The notes under the pieces: model-generated
What the model saw: only the letters and a program-made list of their open reading frames with translations
Database searches by the model: none
What the model was told of the DNA's origin: nothing
Part shown: positions 33,816-44,602 of the stretch, piece by piece
Position numbering within the stretch: the first letter of the stretch is position 1
Layout of the letters: the number at the start of each line of letters is the position of its first letter
Position numbers and translations under genes: made by a program
NCBI GenBank assembly: GCA_015680685.1
Contig: MNCI01004051.1
Coordinates: forward strand, 9,334-59,564
Source of the DNA: Gnetum montanum
Taxonomy: Eukaryota; Streptophyta; Gnetopsida; Gnetales; Gnetaceae
Reading direction: 5' to 3'
Length of the DNA: 50,231 nucleotides

Positions 33816-34177
33816 TTAGTTGATCGTGGCCTTTCCAAGATGAATGTTCTGCTGCAAGGTCTTCTTTCGCGGATTGAAGGCGTCGTGCCACATGAATGTC
33901 AAGGTGTGGATGTGCTCCTTCTCTACAAAAATCAGAAACCATATTTTCATGACACAGAGCATGTAATAGTAAAATTACATCACATCTCGCCGTGCAGCTG
34001 CTTCACTGCCTGCAAATCGTCCTGCACTTCCACCACTTCTGGCCCCGAGTAGTGCACCGTGATGTATTGCCTCAGGGGCTGATACAGGTCTACCGCCACT
34101 ACAAAACAAGGCCCTACCACTGTGTTCTTGGCATTCCCATTCTTCTTCTTCTTGTTTGGACCATGTTTGGGAAGCAT
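33816..34177 (-). pseudogene. BRO1: BRO1/ALIX-domain gene fragment with one intron
   Basis: Plant BRO1/ALIX is an ESCRT-associated protein of endosomal sorting; its N-terminal BRO1 domain binds ESCRT-III. The minus strand reads VAVDLYQPLRQYITVHYSGP then VVEVQDDLQAVKQLHGEM (up to about 33980). This fits the start of the plant domain (..VDLYRPLR.YI...YSE...., DDL..LKQLR). After an intron-like gap ending TTTTTGTAG (acceptor at 33923-33925) an exon reads EKEHIHTLTFMWHDAFNPRK and QQNIHLGKATIN, then TAA (33816-33818). This is the HINTLTF.WHDAF..KQKASQQNIHLEKA region. About 30 residues are missing between the blocks and the domain stops early. The retained intron argues against a processed pseudogene and for a captured or truncated genomic fragment. 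Confidence 0.7.
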
Positions 34178-34480
34178 GATAAGAGGGATTTTTGATGGCC
34201 AACTGCAATGTTCTGTTGCCTCCGAGCATGACCGACACCTTGGTGGTGTGACTGTTCCTGTGTAGCACCGTCATGGCTCCCTAAGAGATGTTGGTGGAAA
34301 CCCCAAGATCAAGGATTTCTAGGGGTTTAAAGTCTTGTTGATCGTCGTACATGTATTGGCCGTTGCCGTTGGAGACTTCGGGCTTCTTTTGGTGCAGATT
34401 GAAGGCCTTCCAGATTTAATGTGACCTTGGTGGAGATGGTGGTTTGACGAGCTCCACGGCCATACAAAATCTTGGCTCTC
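34178..34480 (-). pseudogene. Unrecognised coding-like sequence upstream of the BRO1 fragment
   Basis: In shifting frames the minus strand reads GRGARQTTISTKVTLNLEG, EVSNGNGQYMYDDQQDFKPL and SHTTKVSVMLGGNRTLQLAI. Base composition and low stop density suggest decayed coding sequence continuing into the BRO1 fragment. I do not recognise a family. It could be a second captured gene piece or a non-conserved N-terminus. Confidence 0.35.
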
Positions 34481-35189
34481 CCCACATCATAGCAACTTGC
34501 ATTAAAGGAAGACGGTATATTCCCACAGAAGCATCAGCTGATGGTTGGTTCAAAGAGAGTCAGCAATCAACAAAGAAACAATTCATCCACAGAATCTCCA
34601 TGTTGAAACACAGAATCCACCTTAAATGAATCCCACCAAGGATATATAAAGCCAACTAGCCCGGAAACCGTTTGTGGCTAACCTTCTTCAAAGTTTTTGT
34701 TTTTAATTTTTATGCTTTTTACTTTTATTTGTCTAAATTCATCCTTTTTTTTATGCCATCCCATTTGAGAATAGTAACATTCCTTCAGTGTGGGATCTCC
34801 CTTTTTCTGCTACCCACCATTGCAGTGTTATTTGTTGAGCACTGCTTACACTATTGCTAGTAGCTCCCTCTCCGAAATGCCTAGCAATTTATCAATTGCC
34901 CTTCTGAAGATCGAGAATATACCTTGGGGCTATTGTCCTCCTTTCTTTCTGTTCTTTTGTTTGTTTTTTTTTACTATAGGTTCATCCACAAATATCCAAG
35001 AAACCTCCGGGATTATGCATATCAATAAGACACAACCATCGTATTTTTCATTTGAATATTTGTTTTGTCTTGTATACACAAATGATGGAAGTGTGGCAGA
35101 ATTAATATCATTCATATTTTTATCATGTTCTCTACCATTGTCTTTTTCTAGTATCTAATTTTGCTATTCCATGAAATGGCCAAATGTGC
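34481..35189. other. No gene seen
   Basis: T-rich DNA with short open frames that resemble nothing known to me. The left edge of A2 homology starts at about 35190. Confidence 0.4.
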
Positions 35190-35447
35190 CAACAAACACA
35201 AGCCATCCATAATGTGGATATGGAACAAGGCTTAGAAGTAATAACTTTTGAGAATGAGGTGTCTTTCTTAGTAAACACTAACTATTTGACAAAAGGACCG
35301 GCCCAAACTATTGGTCCAGAACACAAAAATGCATGGGCAGAGTTGCCCTTCCAAGCAGAGGACAATGATATGGACGAAGGTCATAGCAAAGCATCTCGCC
35401 TTACGCATCGCCCAACGCACGATGGGTCAAGAAGTAGCTACGCATAG
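35190..35447 (+). pseudogene. A2 protease C-terminal tail
   Basis: AIHNVDMEQGLEV matches the end of the D protease (TIHDVDMAQVLEE). HKNAWAELPFQAEDNDMDEG, then HSKASRLTHRP, match the very end of the B frame (DDGLAWADLPFPDGSVEESN then HKSPRPYAM). It ends with TAG at 35445-35447, within a TACGCATAGCGTAGC word. The rest of the A2 protease and Gag is either element A, separated by the 31961-35189 insertion, or missing. Confidence 0.65.
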
Positions 35448-35574
35448 CGTAGCAACCCCACAACTTCTTGCTTAGTTAGTATCCTTTGTACATTGTGTTG
35501 CATCCATCCTTCTATGCTAGGTATTAGTTAGCCATTCTTTAAATTGTTAGCGTATCATTTCATTACTACACCAA

Positions 35575-35915
35575 GGCCCGAAATGACCTAAAACTAGCTA
35601 TGGCCCGAAATGGCCTAAAATTACGCTACCCACATCATGGCCCGGAATGGCGTAAAACTACACTACTATCTAATGGCCCGAAATGGCCTAAAACTAGCGA
35701 TGGCCCAAAATGGCCTAAAACTATGTACAGCCAGCTAAGGCCTAAAACTGGTAAAATTTTTTTTGTTTACGTTATGTCAAGGGGCCCGAAATGGCCTAAA
35801 ACTAGTGCAAGTCTGAAATAGCCTAAAACTAGCAAGGGCCTGAAATGGCCTAAAATTAACAATGGCCTAGGATGGCCTAAAACTAGCAATGGCCCGAGAT
35901 GGCCTAAAAATAAGG
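35575..35915 (+). repeat. A2 GGCCCGAAATGGCC tract
   Basis: About eleven copies of GGCCCGAAATGGCCTAAAACTAG at spacings of 25-44 bp (starts include 35575, 35603, 35640, 35676, 35703, 35740, 35784 and 35893). Each holds a short GGCC...GGCC inverted repeat. The tract sits between the protease end and the antisense gene, exactly as in B. Confidence 0.9.
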
Positions 35916-36083
35916 CAAAAACATAACACAAAACAATTACATAGATAATACACATAACACACAAGCTAGCGTAGCATCCAAAATTACCAAATTTTCATTT
36001 TTCATTTAATGGTTCACATCACATTGCCAATGTTTGCAACAATTTCTTCCAAAAATTTAAAAAAATCAGAAAAATAAACACCC

Positions 36084-38487
36084 CATGCTATCATGGGTCA
36101 GCTTCGCCTACATCCTCTTCACCACATTATTTACTCCAACATCATTTCCTTCTGTGTCACCTTCCTCTGCATTACCTTTACCTGCATCCTCATTCCCGCC
36201 CTCAATGGGCCCTGCACCTTCATCTTGAATTTGCATTGCAATAGTGAAGTAGTTAGCTACATGAATGCATAAACAATAGAAAAACATGAAACCTTTACAT
36301 AACGGAGAGTGCCTAACCCAAGATGGTCTTGCTTTTGTCTCAATGGGTATGCAGTCCAAACCAAGCCCGAGGCATTCCCGGATCTCATCCTCCATCATAT
36401 TGGCCTAGTGCCTATCACTTGGTCCAATGTTTGTAGTGGCTTTCTCCTTTTCAATGGTCATCCATCTCGACGGTCCTGGAGAAAAGGAGGTGGTAGCGGT
36501 CTCACCTATGGGAAGGTCCACCTCCCGTTTAGGAGACTCAGTGACCTTTACCTATGCCTTGAACTTGTTATAAGCCTCAGAAGCATCAATGGCATTTATG
36601 AACTCCTTGTAAATAAATGCTTCTATAGAAGAGTCCTTGTATAGTTTGCGGTAGGTGGCACGTTCCAGTTTATACTTGTGCTTATGATTTTTCTGGGTCT
36701 GCCCCCACTCATAAACCCTAGCACCATAGTCTTCCCATTCTTGGTTCTTCTGGGCTAACAAGTCCATTTGCATTCACTGCTCTATTATCTCTCTGGTGGC
36801 CTCATTGTTGCACCGCATGACTGTCCAATATCTGACATAGTCTATCACAACCATGCACCAACTGCTATCATTGTTCTCATGTGCTAGGAGAAACTCATTC
36901 CTAGATCTGAGATCTCCCACCTCGGCGCTCAGCTCAGCCTTCTCTCTCTCAGTCTTCTGTACCCATTTCCACAAATCCTCGTTGATGTGCCTACTCTCCC
37001 ACAAGGAGCATGTTGAGTGCAAAGTGCATTTGCTAATCTTGTTGTATACACTATGAGGCATCTCGACCACTTTGGGTGGGAAGGTAGGCATGGCACTGAC
37101 TTTCAATGCGCGTGTTGGGTCCCACTTGAGCCGGGAGGCTATGACCACATGAACAACGAATTAGTCACATTAATGTAGCAAAGCCAGTAGCTCAAATAGT
37201 CTAGCATAGAAACTTCAAAGAGCCTAGCATAACTACTTTTACTTATCTATTTCAGGATCAACCTGCCTGAGATGACTGATCATGTCATCAACGACCCCTT
37301 GCATGAATGTGAGTTTGTCGGGGGTCTCGGCCCAAGGTTCCAAGAAGATCAGAGGAGGTCCTGCAACATTAATAGTGGTGTCTATCATGCAATCAAATGC
37401 ATCAGTAATGATCGAGAAGGACTACAATAAACCTATGAGTAACACGAATGACAATGTAGGAGCTCCTACCCAGTAAACCTGTGGGGCTGATAATGGGGGG
37501 ATCGCCTATCGACATATCATCGAATATATTGTTAAACTCACTAGCATCTAATTGAAGTTCTCATCCTTGCTGGCTTAAAATTATAGTAGCACCCTTACCC
37601 TTTGCTGGCTCTCCTAACGCTGGGTTGCATTCAACAGAAGGACCTCCAACAAAAGTCCCTTCCCAAGTGATGCATATTTCTTCCTTATTAACTAGGGCCT
37701 CTCTTTGTGAAGCCCCAACTTCTTCCTCATCGTTAAAAAGGTCCTCCTCTTTAGAAGGAGCGCCTTCCTGATTAGTAGGACCCCCTTCCATTGTGATAGG
37801 GCTCCTTCCTCTCTCTTGACCAGGGCCCTTTCCTCAGTGGCTGGGGCCTCTGCATCTTTATTTACTGCCCCCGAATTGGGGGCCGACACTTCCTCTTCAC
37901 CTTCTTCTTCTTCTTCTTCTTCTTCCTTTGATAGCAAGGCAACATGTTCGCATTAGCATAAAACATGTTAGCTTAAAGTAGGTGCTATGCTATGCTACAC
38001 TACCCTAGTGTAGCATAGCGTAGCAGGCATTAGCAAGATAGGCGAAGAAGTAAGCATAAACATGGGAATTTACTGATGGAGGGTTGTGTCCTACATAGCT
38101 TAAACCTTAGTTTCTAGCCCTCTTATTCTTCCACACGGAGGGTCTCCTTGGGTGGTTGAGGCCTTTTTTACTGCAACTTAGTGGCCACCATTTTGGCAAT
38201 GAGACGTTTCCCCTGCGATACGCTACCGACAATAGTAGAGGGTGCCTCACCTACACTGTCTGGGCCATGAAAGTTGCGAGCTAACTGACCCTTAGTCATT
38301 ATAGAAAATGAATCCCCAATAGCTTCTAGGGGATCTTGGGCTTGGGTGGTCCAGAGGATTTGGCAAATCCACAATTTGGAAATCTGGTTGTAGTTTCACA
38401 TGACCTAGGTTCCATTCTCATGGGCTACCAAAACCTCCGTGAAACACCATAGACAGGCTACATAAAAGTTGTAGTGCACATTAAAAT
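36084..38487 (-). pseudogene. A2 antisense spliced gene, C-terminal half
   Basis: Homologous to the antisense gene of B, exons 9 to 5, and cut on its 5' side by the B LTR. Parts on the minus strand: exon 5 end (IGDSFSIMTKGQLARNFHGP, 38168-38487), an acidic Glu-rich exon 6 (about 37942-37560, poly-Glu encoded near 37905-37930), and exon 7 (37360-37247, with FMQGVVDDMISHLRQVDPEI). Exon 8 begins at 37138 (SRLKWDP) and contains the coiled coil WKWVQKTEREKAELSAEVGD and LLAQKNQEWEDYGARVYEWG. An acidic tail ends near 36105. Intron 7 has the same position and phase as in B, although its donor reads AT instead of GT. Stops at 36774-36776 (TGA for Trp) and 36552-36554 (TAG for Gln) break the frame. Confidence 0.75.
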
Positions 38488-38497
38488 GGTGAAACAC

Positions 38498-40053
38498 TGT
38501 GAAAATTGCGAGTCGGCCTCAGGAATAGATTCGCAATTCAGGCAAGGGCGCATGTTAGAATTCCAGAAGGGAGAATAAGATAGAGCAACACCAAGAGGCG
38601 CGTAGCATCAAGTCCTCAACTTCTTGTGTAGATTCCGAATCTTACTATGTTTTCTCTATTTACGCTATACCATGCGACGTAGCCTAATGGCGCTTAGCGT
38701 GATTCTGTTTAAACATAGTTCAGCATTAGAAGGTTAGTTACTTCGGCATAGCGATAGGCTTGTGCAGCGTAATATGCGACTTCTTGTATATTTTGCTAAG
38801 TCTTCTGCTCAAGGCCAGGTTTACGCTCTGTTACGCACGGCAATGTAATGAGCTCCGAAAATATCAAAGGAAAAGTCTAAAAAAGTGTGATTGCTCATCA
38901 TACACTCATCATGCAACGTAGCGTATCATAGCGTATTGAACCGCCAAGCTAAACATTGTTTTATGCTTCATTACGTGCGACTGCGTAAGCGGGTGTAAAA
39001 CAGCTTGAATCCATTGTTTCCATGTTATGTTATGCTCGTGCACGCAACGCAACGTGAATGAGCGTAATATAACCCAAAGACAGTTGAAACATGTTAGACG
39101 CACATTATTTCTTCACACGCACAATACGCAAATAAGCGTATTTTGCGTAGTCAGAAATTTGACACAAAAATGGTCAGGCCAACAGTACCTGAAACATTCA
39201 GGACACACGTCATTAGGGTTGCGTCTTTTCCACAGGACGTCGTAGCCTATAAATACCCCAGTTGACAAAGATACAGGGGTTGGCAAATCAAAGAAGCATA
39301 GGCATTTTTCTGAGCACTGGAGCACTTATCACTTTGAGCAGAGATACAGAGAGCAGCACTTTGGCAATTGTTGACAGCATCACCGTACAGCAGAGACAGA
39401 GCACTGTTCGCATGAGCATCGGCAACAAGAGTAATCGTTCTTTGGAGAAGACATAATTTTCTCCATCGACGATCATTGGTGGCCCTAGGCAGAAACTTCC
39501 TCAGGCGAAAGAAGTAGATCCAAGATCGCGAGATTATCTTGCATGGTTTGCAGACTCTATTGGTCGGAAACAGTTGATCGGTAGACGTCAGAGCTTGACC
39601 TTCCTTGCATCCTAGCTTTGGCCCACGAGGTAGATCGGACTTCTGTTTGGACAGTTTTCTTGTTGTTTTGTGCCTGCTTTACGTCAAGTAATCGGGGTCT
39701 CCCCAGTGTAACGTGATATATAAAATATATATCTTTCAAGTCAAAGCGTAGATCTTGAGACTACGCGTTTCTCTTGTATTAGCCTCCTCTTATCGTGTTT
39801 AGCATTATCATCGTTACAATTCATCTAAGTTGTTTTTCCCTTATTTTGCGATTCCTCGAATCAGATCGTTCCACGAGATATTAGTTATCTCCATCGGTTT
39901 ACTGACTAGTAAGTCCCTGTCTGATCGACAAGATTGTTCAGGGCACCGCGGATTTGTTTTTCCAGCATAGCCCTTGCACGGATCCGTGGTTAAAACTGTG
40001 TATGCGGGATTTTGTTTGGTATTTTCCAGCTGCCGACATTTTCCGTTGTTACA
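38498..40053 (+). repeat. Element B 5' LTR
   Basis: About 1556 bp from TGTGAAAATTGCG to CGTTGTTACA. The left edge is where similarity to the antisense gene of A2 ends. The U3 is rich in TACGC, GCGTA and CGTAGC words. The TATA box TATAAATA is at 39248-39255. The 3' LTR is outside the window, so the left end cannot be confirmed. Confidence 0.75.
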
Positions 40054-40059
40054 TTTTTT

Positions 40060-40078
40060 TGGCGCTAGAAGGAGGGCC
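40060..40078 (+). other. Primer-binding site of element B
   Basis: TGGCGCTAGAAGGAGGGCC after a run of T that follows the LTR CA. The best preserved of the three sites of this type. Confidence 0.8.
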
Positions 40079-40294
40079 TAGGCTCCGCTCCGAATATTTC
40101 AGGTAGTCCTGTTAGCGATCCATACCCTAAACCGTAGACGTAATACCTCTAGGGAGTTTACGGTAGATCGTGTGGTGTAGATCGGTCGCAAGGACGATTT
40201 CTTTGGAATCCTACAGGGTAGAAAGCCTATTCGTGCTTTTGTTGCCAGCCATTTCTTAGATCCAATTACCAGTTATCGTTAATCTCATTGCTCA

Positions 40295-43138
40295 ATGGAT
40301 TCCTTTTACATGACCATAGCCGCCATGGTCCCTGCTGTTGTGGGTGCCGCATCTATGAACCCTATTGTGGTCACAAGACCAGCTCCTGGTGCAATAGGAT
40401 CTCAGGGGCCATTGCACCGATCATTGAGACTTTTGGGAAAAGAGCCTGTATTCACGGTCATAACCCTTGAAGAATACAACTTTATATGTGTTAAAATCGA
40501 GGCGAAGCTGGCTCTCAGCCGGGCCGAAGTCGAAGCGAAACGAAACTTTAAGGTGATCCACCGAGGGGGTCATGATTTCAAACCAATAGGTTACGACATT
40601 ATTCCCTTGACCGAACATCAACATGAACTTATAACACAGTTGGTCATGGCCAAAGGCCAGGCTTCACGGGCTATATTGGAGTCCTAGCATGGGAAGAGTA
40701 AGAGGATGAATTGGCAGCCCAGTCGGAACATTCGTTCCATACTCTGAGCCTCCAAACGTACATAAATCCCTTGTTTCCTTTCAACGGAGAGGCTGCTCCT
40801 CTTGACCTAGCCATGACCACGCAGATGCACATTCCTATCCTACCGCAGGCCACCGCGCAGCCATCTGGGCTGCAAGTACAAATACCTCATAATAACGTGG
40901 GGGTGGTTTTGTCACCGCAGGTACTTAGCATCCTAGTGGTGGTCCCGACGACCACCGCATCCCATTTTATCCCTCAGATACAACCTCACAACATATTTGC
41001 AACGGCCCGGCGCAGACCTTGTCGCTTCTGCCCCCTCCAACTCAACAGATCACCACAGCTGTTCAGCTACAAACATACATCCAACAGCCTGCCGTAGGTC
41101 AGTGGGCCAACCTGGCAGCGCAACATACCCAGTCTGTGGTGTATGGCGTGCAACCCTCAGTTGCACCTGCAACGCATGTTCCACAGGTGGTGCCGTAGTA
41201 TCCTCATCCTTATCTCGCGTAGCAGGTGGAGGCTAACCCCTCTTCGCAAACCAGTGGGTGGTAGTCTTCACAGGCTTCCCTACCTGCTGGGATCCCTGCC
41301 CCACCAGCTGCCAGCCAACCTCTTCCTTCATTTCCATTTCTTGGAGCCACCCTCCCGGTCCAACCTCCTATGCCTTCTGCACAGACACCTCCGTCAACAA
41401 GTCTGGACCAGGCCTTCCAGCTTATACAGACTCTCACCGAGGAGGTTCAACGCCTCAAAGCCGCTGGTTTTGATACCATTCAGATCAGTGACTTTTACTA
41501 GGATGATCCAATTAGTCCAGCGGTCCCTATGCTGTCGTTGCTGCTAGGGATGTCCCTACCTCATTTTACCAAGTACAATGGGGAGGGAGATCCCAACGCT
41601 CACTTTGTCACATTTACGTCTGAGTCCTTGTTGTTGCAACAGTGGCCACACACCATCATTCGAGTCTTTGCAATGTCCCTAACAGGGAAAGCTTTTGATT
41701 GGTACCGAGCCCTTCCACGCTCTTCCATCTCAACCTTGGAAGAGCTGCTGACCCAATTTGTGACCCGCTTCAAATACAACTTGAAACCGGAAGTCACATT
41801 GGATCAGCTCATGGGGGTGAAACAAGACCCACTCGAGCTCGTCCAAAAGTTCATACAGCGCTAGAATGCTACCTTGAATGAGATCCACGAGCTGATCGCG
41901 AACTCACATCTGCTAGCTATATTTAAGCGAGCAGTCAATGACTTTATTAAGTCAAAGTTGTATTATCTTACCCCCAACTCTCTACACCAGGCCTTCGCTC
42001 AAACTAGAAGCATTCAAGATGCTACGGAGGCTAGCAAAGACTCGGTGTATGTCGCCTACAGGAATGCACACAACAAGAACAAAGACAAAGGTAAAGCAGC
42101 GACAACAACAATAGCTGCGATGACCAAGGGTACAAAGACTAAGAACAAGAAGGCACCCACGATGCCTCCTGAAACCATGGCTGGTGCCGGCACCAGCCAA
42201 GACACAACTACCCCTGAAGGGCCCCCCAGCCTAAGCCAAACTTTGAGCGTAAGGATCGCTCAAAGTACATAGCATTACCTGTAAAGCATTTTGAATTGCT
42301 GAAACAACTGTTAGGGACAGGGCACATTCAACCTAAGAAGGTGTCTGAGGAAGCTCTGAAGCGTCACAGATGTCATTGTGAACTGCTGAAGAACCCTTCT
42401 TTAGCCTTACCTAACGAACCACCGGTTCCAAGATCTTTCAGGCTAGACCGTTTCTGTGAGTACCACCAGCTGTGTGGTCATGATACAGATTATTCCTGGG
42501 CATTGAAAGACGACATTCAACGTATGCTGGACTATGGTTCACTCAAGTTAGATAGCAGCAACCCGACGCGTCCCGAAAACCAAACATTGCACGTATATAA
42601 GGACCCATTGAATGCAAACGACGATCCTTATACAATCACTGTGGTGAGTACGGATAGTGAGAGGAGGGAACTGCCAAAATAGCCTTTTGTTTTGCGTGTC
42701 CCTACCAGCTCACAAAGGGGGCCAACCATTTCATCGGCAGCCAGTGGGGTCTCGAGGCCGCCCATCATTATACGGGCACCTTCTCGGATATACCCTCAGT
42801 CATGCAGCAACAGTCAAGCCGCGGCCTTGTCCGCGCCCATGCCTAAGGCGCCCTTCATTATCAAGGTGCCAAAACCACAGGATGCTCCTCTCACGCAGGG
42901 GCAGAAATCCAACCAAAAGAGTCCACCATCACCTCCCAAACGAAAGGGAGAGAACACATTAGTTAACATAATGAAAAACCATTCTACGCTCGGCTTCCCT
43001 AAGCCTAGGCCCCTAGCCTCTATGCCTTCGCCTGTACCTCAGAGGTAAGATAAAGGTGCGGAAACACAACTGCCTTCTCTTGGCAAGAAAAAGAACAGCC
43101 CCCCGACTGACATCGCTCTACCTCGGGAGATTCGTCTC
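40295..43138 (+). pseudogene. Element B Gag, broken
   Basis: ATG 40295 (MDSFYMTIAAMVPAVVG). EEYNFICVKIEAKLALSRAE and YDIIPLTEHQHELITQLVMA form the N-terminal part, open to TAG 40685. After a shift comes a Pro/Gln-rich region, shifted again near 41000, with TAGs at 41196, 41220 and 41262 where Gln is expected. The core has MSLPHFTKYNGEGDPNAHFV, MSLTGKAFDWYRALPRSSIS and FKYNLKPEVTLDQLMGVKQD. TAGs also lie at 41499 and 41862. A shift in the C run at 42221-42226 leads to KPNFERKDRSKYIALPVKHF and the knuckle FCEYHQLCGHDTDYS, whose last Cys is Ser. The tail (42692-43048) is basic and Pro-rich. Confidence 0.85.
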
Positions 43139-44164
43139 TTGGGCCGAATGGAAGAGGATAAGGGGGATAAACAACCTAGCAGAGAGAAGGACCTCCTCGA
43201 CGCATTTATGCAAGTTAAACAGGCTCTCAAACAAAAAAACATAACCTTGAGCCTTTATGACCTGCTTATGACGTCTCGAGAGCACTGTGAGGCTATGGTT
43301 CGCATGCTGACATCCATATCAGTGGATGAAAGCTTGCCAGCAGAGGAGGAAGCGATACATGTTGTCATGTTTCCTTCCGAAGCTGAGCAACCTACTCCTA
43401 CCTCAGTGGATGAAAGCTTGCTAGCGGAGGAGGATGCGATACATGCTGTCATGTTTCCTTCCGAAGCTGAGCAACCTACGCCTACCTCGCTGACCTTCCA
43501 CGACGAGTCTATCAAAGACGATCCTGAGAAAGGTCAGGTCACAACTGAACCTATGTTCATCACCATCCAGGTCGGTCAATACCGGATCCGAAGAGTGCAC
43601 GTAGACGATGGCACAGCTACCAACGTCATTCGCTATTCCATCGTGGATAGGTTGGATCTGGTCGACCAGATCACACCCACGACGACAGCTTGCGTAAAAT
43701 CGTTCAACGGGGCACGGGTTCAAGTTAAGGGGACGGTGCGTATTGAGTTTGTGGTGGGGGATTAATTCCCAACAGAGGCCACTTTCTTGGTCATCGAGGA
43801 GATGCCAGGGTTCAACCTGATCTTGGGGAGGTCGTGGTTAGCCCAGCTGAGGGCAGTTTCGTCACCAATACACAAAGAGATACACCTGCCCTATGTCGGA
43901 GGGGAGGTTGTGATACGCGGTGACGAAATCCCCCCCACAACCATCAATAACATTGAAGAAGAATGAGGTTCGGAGATAGAAACGACTGATGATCAGACCC
44001 ATCTCCAAATCCCTCAACAAACCGACAGCAATGATGACGGTCTAGCTTGGGCCGACCTACCATTTCCGGATGGCAGCGTAGAGGAGTCAAACCATAAGTC
44101 TCCTCGCCCTTACGCAATGCTTAACGTAAAGGCCATTAAGAAACAATTGCGCATTAATGGTTGA
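43139..44164 (+). pseudogene. Element B protease region and tail
   Basis: Continues the Gag frame. KQALKQKNITLSLYDLLMTS is followed by an 84 bp in-frame tandem duplication (43319-43402 and 43403-43486) encoding SVDESLxAEExAIHxVMFPS twice. The retropepsin active site VHVDDGTATNVI (~43596-43631) keeps Asp and Gly. FLVIEEMPGFNLILGRSWLA (~43785-43844) is the second conserved strand. Stops are TAA 43763-43765 (A has Gln here) and TGA 43964-43966. Reading on in the same frame gives GLAWADLPFPDGSVEESNHK and an end at TGA 44162-44164. The protease core looks better preserved than Gag. Confidence 0.8.
43319..43486 (+). repeat. 84 bp in-frame tandem duplication
   Basis: Two copies, 43319-43402 and 43403-43486, both starting TCAGTGGATGAAAGCTTGC and differing at a few bases. 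Elements A and D have one copy of this segment. It adds 28 residues upstream of the protease. Confidence 0.9.
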
Positions 44165-44382
44165 ACGATGGTCTTTGCGTACGTTATCATGTTTTAGCAA
44201 GTTATCGCGCCTTGTACTTAGCCATTTCTTTTGTTTCATAAATTTTTGCGCTACATTCGCTTTTGGTGTTTACGCTTGTCATTACTTATGCTATTTGATT
44301 TACTGTGCTCGTTCTATTTACGCTTTCACATCGTTTTATCATAATTACGCAAGATTATGTACTACTATCATCTACGCATTAT

Positions 44383-44602
44383 GGCCCGCAACGGCCTTAA
44401 ACTAGTGACACAGAATTGTACACCATTATCATTTACGCCTATTACGCCATGGCCTGCAACATCCTTAAACTAGTTACCCAGAATTATGCATTATCATCAT
44501 TTACGCTTTCTCTACATTACACATCAGGCCCGCAATGGCCTTAAACTAGTCTCTAGTTTTTGCAGAATCGTATGACGGCCCGCGATGGCCTTAAACTAGC
44601 AA
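44383..44602 (+). repeat. Element B GGCC...GGCC tract
   Basis: Four copies of GGCCCGCAACGGCCTTAAACTAG starting at 44383, 44451, 44527 and 44577. The unit is the same as the A2 tract but more widely spaced, with TTACGC words between copies. It lies between the protease stop (44164) and the 3' end of the antisense gene (44799). Confidence 0.9.

Noticed and set aside
34672-35158. Hydrophobic Phe/Leu-rich frames resembling membrane segments
   Set aside because: T-rich low-complexity DNA gives Phe/Leu codons in any frame. No start context, family or conservation was seen.
37905-37930. TTC microsatellite
   Set aside because: It encodes poly-Glu in exon 6 of the A2 antisense gene, so it is part of that gene rather than a separate feature.
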